Assembly: GCF_934294775.1 (NCBI RefSeq)
Contig: NZ_CAKRAH010000035.1
Span: 1 to 27,369, forward strand
Direction of reading: 5' to 3'
Source: an uncultured Dorea sp.
GTDB taxonomy: Bacteria > Bacillota > Clostridia > Lachnospirales > Lachnospiraceae
DNA: 27,369 nt
This document shows positions 15,380 to 22,398 of this stretch, piece after piece. The number at the start of each line of letters is the position of its first letter. Positions within the stretch are counted from its first letter, which is position 1. The notes beneath the pieces were generated by a model that worked only from the letters and a program-made list of their open reading frames with translations, had not been told where the DNA came from and did not search any database. The translations under genes and the position numbers were made by a program.

Positions 15380-16116
15380 TATTTTTTCAGCCACAGTTTC
15401 CAGACCGCCAGACATTCACGAATAAAGTAGTTCAAAAACAGTACCGGATGACATCCTGCTGCTATCGGAAATGCATTTTCAAATCCGACACGTTTTGCGT
15501 ACATACATCCACGGTAGACGTGAAAATTGTTCGATACAATTCCAACCGGACTTTTGCAGTCTTCAATCAGTGTCCTGGAATACTTCAAATTCTCCAGTGT
15601 ATTGGTCGAGGCATCTTCCTGTACAATGCGTTTTCTCTCTATTCCAGCACGTTCCAGATACGTTGCCATTGCAGCCGCTTCGGATATATCTTCTCCTTTT
15701 CCCCGGCCGCCGGAAACAACCACTTTTACCTCCGGATGCTCACTTAAATATCCATACGCTGCATCCAGTCTGCGCTTCAGGGAATCCGTAATCTTTCTTC
15801 CCTTAACCTGTGCTCCCAGTACAATGATCCATTTTGCACTGTTTTCTCCTGCCTTTTTCTCCGTCTTCGGCCGCATTCCAGACACAATACCAATTTCGGA
15901 AATCAGCAGCAGGCATACTCCGATTCCAATCAGACCTTCCAGAATACAGGGCATTCCGTGGATACCGATCCACTTACTGCCAAAGATTCCGATTCCTCCT
16001 AAGACCAGCCAGAATCTTGAAAAAGTAGAGTCCCATTTTTTCAGTGTGATGCAGATCACGCTGTAATAAATGAGACTCAGGATGCCTGCAGCGAGGAATA
16101 TTATCTGCCACAGCAT
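15376..16116 (-). CDS. YdcF-like DUF218 membrane protein
   Basis: A 246-residue protein with a hydrophobic N-terminal half (about three membrane segments to residue 80) and a soluble DUF218 domain. Family signatures are WIIVLGAQVKGRKITDSLKRR (about 95-115), VVSGGRGKGEDISEAAAM, the stretch VQEDASTNTLENLKYS and VSNNFHVYRG. Such proteins are linked to envelope metabolism (SanA, ElyC, YdcF) but the reaction is not established. The start overlaps the end of the SEC-C gene by 16 nt, which suggests coupled translation. Confidence 0.88.
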   Translation of the reverse strand: MLWQIIFLAAGILSLIYYSVICITLKKWDSTFSRFWLVLGGIGIFGSKWIGIHGMPCILEGLIGIGVCLLLISEIGIVSGMRPKTEKKAGENSAKWIIVLGAQVKGRKITDSLKRRLDAAYGYLSEHPEVKVVVSGGRGKGEDISEAAAMATYLERAGIERKRIVQEDASTNTLENLKYSRTLIEDCKSPVGIVSNNFHVYRGCMYAKRVGFENAFPIAAGCHPVLFLNYFIRECLAVWKLWLKKY

Positions 16117-16604
16117 TTTTTATATTTTTTACCTGATCCGCACGGACATGGATCGTTTCTTCCGATTTTTTTTGCTTTGCGGATAGTTGTGGACTCTTTC
16201 TGCTCTTTGTAAAGTTTCTTTAATTCTTCTTCAGAGAAGATTTCTTTCCACTGTGGGAGCTCATACAGCCAGTCTGCCTTTGCAGCTACCATGTTCTTAT
16301 ACAGTCTTTCTTTATCAAATGCAAGACTTACAACTGTGTCTTCTTCTACTGTGTCAAGTGGAACCTCTACGAGAAGACTTTCGTTGATTCCATCCAGGAA
16401 TCCGATCATTGTAAGTACTTCCTGTCCATATTTTTCAGCCAGCTCTTTTACTGTTCCTTTTACTACTTCGTCTGGATTAGAAAGAAGTTTTTCATAGATT
16501 TCTTTCTCGATCTGGAAATAAGTTCCCCAGAATCTCTCCAACTGGCCTCTGTCTGCAGTCTCATCATATGCGATGCTCTGCCACTGTTCTAATAATGTAC
16601 TCAT
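16101..16604 (-). CDS. SEC-C motif protein
   Basis: The 167-residue protein ends in a SEC-C zinc motif, GRNDPCPCGSGKKYKKCCGR, with Cys153, Cys155, Cys164 and Cys165 as expected ligands. In SecA this motif binds zinc and SecB or the ribosome; free-standing proteins of this type have no known function. The rest is acidic and largely helical. The ribosome binding site AAAGGAG lies 9 nt before the start, and a strong promoter at 16660-16688 serves it. It shares an operon with the overlapping DUF218 gene. Confidence 0.88.
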   Translation of the reverse strand: MSTLLEQWQSIAYDETADRGQLERFWGTYFQIEKEIYEKLLSNPDEVVKGTVKELAEKYGQEVLTMIGFLDGINESLLVEVPLDTVEEDTVVSLAFDKERLYKNMVAAKADWLYELPQWKEIFSEEELKKLYKEQKESTTIRKAKKIGRNDPCPCGSGKKYKKCCGR

Positions 16605-16633
16605 ATTTCTATACTCCTTTGTACGATATTCAT

Positions 16634-16688
16634 TTGCAATTTTTCACTGCCCTTTATATAATATACTAAAGTCTTGATTCATTGTAAA
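16634..16688. promoter_or_regulatory. Divergent promoters with overlapping -10 boxes
   Basis: Rightward: TTGCAA (16634-16639), 17 nt, TATAAT (16657-16662), for the small membrane protein at 16700. Leftward: TTTACA (complement of 16683-16688), 17 nt, TATATT (complement of 16660-16665), for the SEC-C and DUF218 genes. The two -10 boxes share three base pairs, so RNA polymerase could occupy only one at a time. Confidence 0.7.
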
Positions 16689-16699
16689 GGATGATTATT

Positions 16700-16924
16700 A
16701 TGAAAAATGCAAAACGTGTGCTGGCACTTATTGCCGCTATTTTATTATTTGGTATGTATCTTAGTACTTTGATTTTCGCCCTTATGGGAAATCCTCATTC
16801 AACGGACCTTCTCTGGGCTTCCATCGCATGCACCATCGTTCTTCCGGTACTTCTTTATGGTTATCTTCTGATTTACCGGCTTACCCGCCACGATGATCAG
16901 AATGACCAAAAAAAAGAGTCTTAG
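16700..16924 (+). CDS. Small two-segment membrane protein, unknown
   Basis: I do not recognise a family. The 74-residue product has two hydrophobic segments (about 8-29, VLALIAAILLFGMYLSTLIFAL, in two parts of one helix, and about 40-60, WASIACTIVLPVLLYGYLLIY) and a polar, charged tail. The start at 16700 has AAAGG 9 nt upstream; a start three codons earlier would abut that site. It is one of only two plus-strand genes in the window and diverges from the SEC-C gene. It converges with the unknown gene at 16933, with eight bases between the stop codons. Confidence 0.7.
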   Translation: MKNAKRVLALIAAILLFGMYLSTLIFALMGNPHSTDLLWASIACTIVLPVLLYGYLLIYRLTRHDDQNDQKKES

Positions 16925-16932
16925 TCCGGTTC

Positions 16933-17112
16933 TTACGGATACATGGCAATATAAAATTCAAATGGGGTCAGATCTTCTTCTTTTGTTCCGGCTCCGTTTT
17001 CTTTTTGTTTTCTTTCTTTTTCCCTGATTTTCTTTCTTTTCATCAGATATTCTTCCATTGATATTACTTCTGCTTCATTCTTATTCCACTCTCTTGTATA
17101 CATAGTACTCAT
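16933..17112 (-). CDS. Small charged hypothetical protein
   Basis: A 59-residue highly charged protein (MSTMYTREWNKNEAEVISM, then a Lys/Glu-rich helix, ending PFEFYIAMYP). No family recognised. The start at 17112 has GGAGGT 7 nt upstream, a clear site, which is the main support for a real gene. Upstream are the repeat copy e and the purA terminator; no promoter was recognised. Confidence 0.6.
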   Translation of the reverse strand: MSTMYTREWNKNEAEVISMEEYLMKRKKIREKERKQKENGAGTKEEDLTPFEFYIAMYP

Positions 17113-17127
17113 AGTTTTTACCTCCAT

Positions 17128-17303
17128 CTTGATATCTATATCTTTCGATTCGTCATGGTGTATCAGATAACACCGACGTTATTATTATATTTACGATGGT
17201 TTCATTATATGCATACTTTGTGTCGACATTATGGCTGTTTACTGAATAAAGCATAAGGAATTTCTTAAAAAAATCGGAAGTTTGTATATAAGGCAATCTT
17301 TTT
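17128..17303. other. Gene-free stretch before repeat copy e
   Basis: Between the unknown gene and repeat copy e I see only AT-rich sequence. A minus-strand frame covering 17153-17368 runs through the repeat and has no ribosome binding site, so it is not called. Confidence 0.5.
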
Positions 17304-17365
17304 TCTTGCATACTTTGATAAACAGGGAACCTGACACTGGCAGCTTCTCTTGCATGCTTTGGCGT
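17304..17365 (-). repeat. Dispersed palindromic repeat, copy e, with a second partial unit
   Basis: Leftward it reads GCCAAAGCATGCAAG, AGAGAAGCTGCC, a short loop, then TCAGGTTCCCTG. It is followed directly by the beginning of a second unit (ATCAAAGTATGCAAGA). This suggests the repeat can occur in tandem. It sits after the purA terminator and ahead of the unknown gene at 17112. Confidence 0.7.
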
Positions 17366-17399
17366 CAAAAAGAAGGACCTCTCTTCGAGATCCTTCTTC
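17366..17399 (-). terminator. Intrinsic terminator of purA
   Basis: A stem of about 10-11 bp (AGAAGGATCTC pairing with GAGGTCCTTCT, with minor mispairs) spans 17371-17399 and ends leftward in five T residues. It begins 13 nt after the purA stop codon. Confidence 0.8.
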
Positions 17400-17411
17400 T
17401 GAGTTTATATT

Positions 17412-18701
17412 TTATTTTAATTTTGACTCTCTGTAGATGATGTCATGTCTTCCCGGACCGTTGGATACCATTGTGATTGGGTAACCAATCTGCTCTTCTA
17501 CGAATTCTACGTATTTTCTGCAGTTTTCCGGAAGATCTTCATACTTCTTGATTCCGCGGATGTCGCATTTCCATCCTGGAAGTGTCTTAAGTACTGGTTT
17601 TGCTTTCTCTAACAGATGTGTAGTTGGGAATTCTGTTGTTACTTCTCCGTCTACTTCGTAACCTACACATACCGGAATCTCATCCAGATATCCAAGTACG
17701 TCAAGTACTGTAAATGCTACATCTGTTGTTCCCTGCATTCTGCATCCATATTTTGAAGCCACACAGTCAAACCATCCCATTCTTCTTGGACGTCCTGTTG
17801 TTGCTCCGAATTCTCCACCGTCACCACCACGGCGTCTTAATTCATCTGCTTCATCACCAAAAATCTCACTTACAAATGCACCTGCTCCAACAGCGCTTGA
17901 GTATGCCTTACATACTGTTACGATCTGTTTGATCTCATATGGTGGGATTCCTGCTCCGATTGCACCATATCCTGCAAGTGTAGAAGAAGAAGTTACCATT
18001 GGGTAGATTCCATGATCTGGATCCTTTAATGATCCAAGCTGTCCTTCTAACAGAACTTCTTTTCCTTCTTTGATCGCATTATGAAGGTAAAGTGATGTAT
18101 CACATACGAATGGCTCTACCATCTTCTTATATTCCTGGAGTTCATTATATAAATCATCAGGATTGATCAATGGTTTGTGATAAAGATGCTCCAGTAAAAC
18201 GTTCTTCTGTTCTGCAACACGAACAACTTTTTCTTTTAACAGTTCATCATCAAACAGTTCACTAACCTGGAATCCGATCTTTGCATATTTATCTGAATAG
18301 AACGGTGCAATTCCTGATTTTGTAGAACCGAAGGATTTTCCTGCCAGTCTTTCCTCTTCATAAGCGTCAAAATTCTTATGATAAGACATTACCATCTGTG
18401 CACGGTCAGATACCAGAATCTTTGGCATTGGAACTCCCTGATCGATAATAGACTGAACTTCCTTAAATAATACCGGTACATCCAATGCTACACCATTTCC
18501 AATAATACTGGTTGTATGACCATAGAAAACTCCTGACGGAAGTGTATGCAATGCAAACTTTCCATAATCATTAATAATTGTATGACCTGCATTCGCGCCT
18601 CCCTGGAATCTTACGATGATATCTGCCTGTTCAGCCAGCATATCTGTAATCTTACCTTTTCCTTCATCGCCCCAGTTGGCACCGACTACTGCTTTAACCA
18701 T
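17412..18701 (-). CDS. purA: Adenylosuccinate synthetase
   Basis: Joins IMP and aspartate using GTP to make adenylosuccinate, the first step from IMP to AMP. The 429-residue protein has the usual length and motifs: the GTP-binding loop WGDEGKGK with catalytic Asp at the N-terminus, GANAGHTI with the catalytic His, the IMP-binding QLGSLKDPDHG (QG-leader type) and the ATTGRPRRMGWFD signature. The start at 18701 follows GGAGGA by 6 nt; a frame extended to 18728 would overrun that site. Promoter and terminator on either side suggest a single-gene transcript. Confidence 0.97.
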   Translation of the reverse strand: MVKAVVGANWGDEGKGKITDMLAEQADIIVRFQGGANAGHTIINDYGKFALHTLPSGVFYGHTTSIIGNGVALDVPVLFKEVQSIIDQGVPMPKILVSDRAQMVMSYHKNFDAYEEERLAGKSFGSTKSGIAPFYSDKYAKIGFQVSELFDDELLKEKVVRVAEQKNVLLEHLYHKPLINPDDLYNELQEYKKMVEPFVCDTSLYLHNAIKEGKEVLLEGQLGSLKDPDHGIYPMVTSSSTLAGYGAIGAGIPPYEIKQIVTVCKAYSSAVGAGAFVSEIFGDEADELRRRGGDGGEFGATTGRPRRMGWFDCVASKYGCRMQGTTDVAFTVLDVLGYLDEIPVCVGYEVDGEVTTEFPTTHLLEKAKPVLKTLPGWKCDIRGIKKYEDLPENCRKYVEFVEEQIGYPITMVSNGPGRHDIIYRESKLK

Positions 18702-18772
18702 ATCCATTCCTCCTGCGTTATTAACCAAACTTATCAGTCTTCTTTAGCGGACCTAATGAAACCGCCTTAAGC

Positions 18773-18801
18773 ATTATACTATACATTTTCACTTGGTTCA
18801 A
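18773..18801 (-). promoter_or_regulatory. Sigma-A promoter of purA
   Basis: TTGAAC (complement of 18796-18801) and a perfect TATAAT (complement of 18773-18778) are separated by 17 nt. The leader of about 65 nt has a weak GCGG/CCGC stem but nothing that I recognise as a purine riboswitch. Confidence 0.75.
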
Positions 18802-18846
18802 TAAGATTTTTTCAGAATTCGCAAAATCCACAACCACTGCCACATC

Positions 18847-20409
18847 TTACATAAGCGGCGCAACCAGTCTTAATACCTGTCCGGCTACTTTTGTAAGAAT
18901 TCCTCTGTTTTTTACTTCTGTCACGGTTACATTATGAGACTTCGCCAGTGTATTCTGAAAATCTTTTTCTATCTGCCCTACTTCCGGATTATTATATATG
19001 AATACTCCATTTTCAAAATGAAGGTACAGACTTCTGAAGTCAAGATTGATACTTCCAACCGTTGCCGTGTCATCATCTGATACGAACACCTTGGCATGTA
19101 CAAATCCCGGCGTATATTCATAGATCTGGACTCCTCCTTCGATCAGTTCTTTATAATACGTCTTTGCCACTGCAAATGCATACCATTTATCCGGAATATG
19201 TGGCATGATGATAATAACCTCAATACCACTTTTGGCTGCACGCGTTAAAGTCGTAAGCATCTCATTATCCAGAATCAGATACGGTGTCATGATATGCACG
19301 TATTTTTTCGCATGATTCAAAATGTGAAAATATACTTCTTCCCCCACATTCTCATTATCAAACGGACTGTCTGCATACGGGATCACATATCCCAGTTCCT
19401 GGTTAAGCTTCTCTGCCTTTTTCGTCAGATATTTTCCATAAGGCTCCGGCCCATGCTCTTCTACATCCCACATCTGTAAAAATATCATCGTCAGACTCTG
19501 TACTGCATCTCCTCTTAACAGAACTGCCGTGTCTTTCCAGTGTCCGAAACGTTCTTTTTCATTAATATATTCATCCGCAAGGTTGATTCCTCCAACGTAC
19601 CCTACCTGTCCGTCGATCACACAGATCTTTCTGTGGTCACGGTTATTCTGCACCGTAGAGACAAATGGACGGATCTTATTAGACATCTTACATTTGATAC
19701 CAAATTTCTGAAGTTTTTTCGGATACGTATACGGGAGCAGGTCAAATGCGCACATCCCGTCATACATGAATCTTACTTCTACTCCTTCTTCTACCTTCCG
19801 TTTTAAAATATCCAGGATCGTATCCCACATCAGTCCTTCTTCTACAATAAAGTACTCCATAAAGATGAATTTTTCCGCTTTTTCCAGTTCTTTTTTCATG
19901 GACTCAAATTTAGCTTCGCCGATTGGAAAATATTCTACTTCTGTATTGTGGTATGTCGGGAAGCCCAGCTGATGTGACAGATAATAAGACAACTGTGCAT
20001 TGGCAGACTTGCTGTTCCAAAGTGCCGTCACGATCTCCTGGTTCTGGTCCATATAGGCTTCTGTCTCCATACGCAGAGCCGCCAGTCTATTCTGTAAAAA
20101 GCGCGTCTCCAGCTGCAGATGTACATAGACATAGAACACCGTTCCAATCACAGGAAATGCCAGCACGCACAAAATCCACGTCATTTTAAACGCCGGGTTT
20201 CCTTCTGTATTGATGATATATACCAGGACTACAACTTCCAGGACAGTCAAAAGACTATATACAAACGTCGCATATTCCCGCAGATAATATGTTACAACTG
20301 TAGATACCAGTAATTGCAGCAGAATCAGAATCACAAATATTCCAGCTCTACTGAATACGACTTTAAAAAATTTTCTCTTTGCTGCTGCCTTTGTACTCTG
20401 TTCCTTCAT
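18847..20409 (-). CDS. cls: Cardiolipin synthase (phospholipase D family)
   Basis: Makes cardiolipin from two phosphatidylglycerols at the cytoplasmic membrane. The 520-residue protein has two N-terminal membrane segments (about 22-42 and 50-70, plus one near 77-97) and two HKD motifs of the PLD superfamily: His259, Lys261, Asp266 (DHRKICVIDG) and His438, Lys440, Asp445 (VHAKVFVSDD), each followed by GGINLADEY or GSINLDFRS. This is the standard bacterial ClsA-type layout. The start has AAAGGG directly before it and GGAG further up. Its upstream region (20410-20591) is shared with a divergent gene. Confidence 0.95.
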   Translation of the reverse strand: MKEQSTKAAAKRKFFKVVFSRAGIFVILILLQLLVSTVVTYYLREYATFVYSLLTVLEVVVLVYIINTEGNPAFKMTWILCVLAFPVIGTVFYVYVHLQLETRFLQNRLAALRMETEAYMDQNQEIVTALWNSKSANAQLSYYLSHQLGFPTYHNTEVEYFPIGEAKFESMKKELEKAEKFIFMEYFIVEEGLMWDTILDILKRKVEEGVEVRFMYDGMCAFDLLPYTYPKKLQKFGIKCKMSNKIRPFVSTVQNNRDHRKICVIDGQVGYVGGINLADEYINEKERFGHWKDTAVLLRGDAVQSLTMIFLQMWDVEEHGPEPYGKYLTKKAEKLNQELGYVIPYADSPFDNENVGEEVYFHILNHAKKYVHIMTPYLILDNEMLTTLTRAAKSGIEVIIIMPHIPDKWYAFAVAKTYYKELIEGGVQIYEYTPGFVHAKVFVSDDDTATVGSINLDFRSLYLHFENGVFIYNNPEVGQIEKDFQNTLAKSHNVTVTEVKNRGILTKVAGQVLRLVAPLM

Positions 20410-20591
20410 ACCCTTTCTCTCTCCTTTATTCCATGCGACTATTCAAAGTGTACCTCACACTTATCGCCAGAATATACTTTAGCTTAACATATTTTCTACT
20501 CAACTTGTAGATAATTTATTTTATTTTAATAGGAATTTTCATATAATATGTGCTATGATAAGAAAAAGAGTTTGAAAGGAGTCCGATTATT

Positions 20592-20927
20592 ATGGCAAAA
20601 TGGAGCAAAAAATTATTAGGACTGGCTGCTATCGGCAGTGCTGCCGCTGGTCTGGTTTATTATTTTAAGAAATCTAAAAAATGGGACGAAGATGATTTTA
20701 ATGATGATTTTGAAGATGAAGACTTCGACCTCGACAACGATCTCCAGCCGGTAGACCGCGGTTATGTGAATCTGAATGCTTCAAAGGAAACTACCGAAGA
20801 TGCTGATAGTGAAGATGCCGATGCACAGACCGAAGAAAAAGAAACTGGCTCTGATGAGTCCGCTGAAACTTCTGCGGAAGATGAAAAAGAGACAGATGCC
20901 GAAAGCATAGAAGAAGATTTAGATTAA
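20592..20927 (+). CDS. Small acidic membrane-anchored protein, unknown
   Basis: I do not recognise a family. The 111-residue product begins with a basic segment and a single hydrophobic stretch (MAKWSKKLLGLAAIGSAAAG, to residue 25). It then has KKSKK and a long Asp/Glu-rich tail (over a third acidic from residue 33 on), with no Cys. This is probably an N-terminal anchor with an extended acidic tail. The ribosome binding site GAAAGGAG is 10 nt upstream, and TATAAT (20542-20547) is upstream, although no good -35 was found. It is divergent from cls and closed by a good terminator. Confidence 0.75.
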   Translation: MAKWSKKLLGLAAIGSAAAGLVYYFKKSKKWDEDDFNDDFEDEDFDLDNDLQPVDRGYVNLNASKETTEDADSEDADAQTEEKETGSDESAETSAEDEKETDAESIEEDLD

Positions 20928-20932
20928 ATATT

Positions 20933-20974
20933 AAAAAGACGAAAAGTTCCTTTTAGATAGCTTTTCGTCTTTTT
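20933..20974. terminator. Bidirectional terminator
   Basis: Arms AAAAGACGAAAAG and CTTTTCGTCTTTT are perfectly complementary across a 14-nt loop, with U runs in both directions. It serves the acidic protein gene on the plus strand and the MocR gene on the minus strand. Confidence 0.88.
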
Positions 20975-20998
20975 GTTATTCCAATAATCTTTTAAACA

Positions 20999-22393
20999 TC
21001 ATCTCCAGAGACGGTTCAATATCTCTACTGCCTCTTTGATCTTCTCTTCTTTCATATTCGCATATCCCAGCAGGATTGTTGCTTTTTCATTATCCGCTTC
21101 CCTGATCCGGTAATCCGACAATCCATATACCCGGATATCTTCTTTTTCCGCCTTTTCAATCAACTCCTGTTCTTTCCAGCTATTTTCAAAGGTCAGCAGG
21201 ATATGTACCCCTGCGTGTTCACCGGAAATCTCACAGATATCTTCCAAAGGTTTCAACACTTCCATCAGCACATCATGCCGGTTCTTATACAATGCCCTGG
21301 TCTTATTCAGATGCCGTTCATAATATCCTTCTTCTATAAAACGCTGCACGATCAGCTGGTCGACTTTCGATACCGTTGAATTCACAAAGCTTCCTCTTAT
21401 CCGGTACTGCTCTACCAGAGTCTCCGGAAGTACCATATAGCTAAGACGGATTGCCGGTGCAATGGACTTGGAAAATGTTCCAAGATAGATCACCTTATCC
21501 TGTGCATCATACCCCTGAAGGGCCGGAATCGGTTTTCCTTTATACCGGAATTCACTGTCATAATCATCTTCGATGATATATCTTCCTTCTTTTGCATATG
21601 CCCATTTGAGAAGTTCCATCCTGCGCTTTATCGGCATGACAATTCCGGTCGGATACTGGTGTGACGGCGTTACATAGGCAATGTCTGCTCCTGATTTTTC
21701 AAGCTCTGATACCATCATGCCATACTGGTCCATCATCACCGGGACCGTCTCATAACCGATCGTATGTATCACACGGTATGCCTGTTTATATGTCGGATCT
21801 TCAAAGGCTATCGTATGTTTTCTGCCAAGGATCATGCTTAGCAGCATCAGGATGTAATCACTTCCCGCTCCTATCACAATCTGGTCCGGCGAACAGTTCA
21901 CGCCACGTGCCTGATACAGGTAATTGCTGATGGCACACCGGAAGCCATACTCTCCTTGCGGATCCCCCGTGCGGAACAGTTCTGTCTTATCGTCAATCAG
22001 AATATCCTTGGAAAGCTTTCTCCATACATTATATGGAAAACTGTTAAGATCCACTCCGTTCGGCGTGAAATCATATTTGAACTTCCGTTTTTTTTCTACT
22101 TTCTTTACAGCGGTCTGTTCCTCTTTTTTCAGTTGATATAGTTCGTCGATTTGTGCCACAAAAAAACCGCGGTATGGTGCAGACTCAATATATCCTTCCG
22201 ATAGCAACTGCTCATAGGCCAGTTCAACCGTACTTCGGCTGACCTCCAGATGCCTGGACAAAGCCCTGGTAGATGGGAGTTTTTCCCCGTAGGGAATCCT
22301 CCCGGTCTGGATATCAGACTTGATATAATCGTAAATCTGCTCATACAGCGGCTTCTTTGAACGACTGTTTAGATTTATCGTTAATTCATTCAT
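20999..22393 (-). CDS. MocR-type regulator (GntR HTH plus aminotransferase fold)
   Basis: A 464-residue transcription factor. Residues 10-75 are a GntR winged helix (PLYEQIYDYIKSDIQTGRI, GEKLPSTRALSRHLEVSRST), followed by a linker and a class I aminotransferase-like domain. It keeps the PLP-binding residues, Asp277 (IIEDDYDSEFRY) and Lys309 (GTFSKSIAPAIRLSY), so it probably responds to a PLP-amino acid adduct or PLP. PdxR and GabR are relatives, but no target genes (pdxST or gab) are nearby. Its start is 5 nt after glnS and has no good ribosome binding site, so translation may depend on readthrough of glnS ribosomes. Confidence 0.9.
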   Translation of the reverse strand: MNELTINLNSRSKKPLYEQIYDYIKSDIQTGRIPYGEKLPSTRALSRHLEVSRSTVELAYEQLLSEGYIESAPYRGFFVAQIDELYQLKKEEQTAVKKVEKKRKFKYDFTPNGVDLNSFPYNVWRKLSKDILIDDKTELFRTGDPQGEYGFRCAISNYLYQARGVNCSPDQIVIGAGSDYILMLLSMILGRKHTIAFEDPTYKQAYRVIHTIGYETVPVMMDQYGMMVSELEKSGADIAYVTPSHQYPTGIVMPIKRRMELLKWAYAKEGRYIIEDDYDSEFRYKGKPIPALQGYDAQDKVIYLGTFSKSIAPAIRLSYMVLPETLVEQYRIRGSFVNSTVSKVDQLIVQRFIEEGYYERHLNKTRALYKNRHDVLMEVLKPLEDICEISGEHAGVHILLTFENSWKEQELIEKAEKEDIRVYGLSDYRIREADNEKATILLGYANMKEEKIKEAVEILNRLWR

Positions 22394-22398
22394 TTTTC

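Noticed and set aside
15527..16066. Plus-strand frame of 179 codons
   Set aside because: Antisense to the DUF218 gene, whose family motifs are clear.
17153..17368. Minus-strand frame of 71 codons
   Set aside because: It is made of the repeat copy e and AT-rich sequence, overlaps the purA terminator and has no ribosome binding site.
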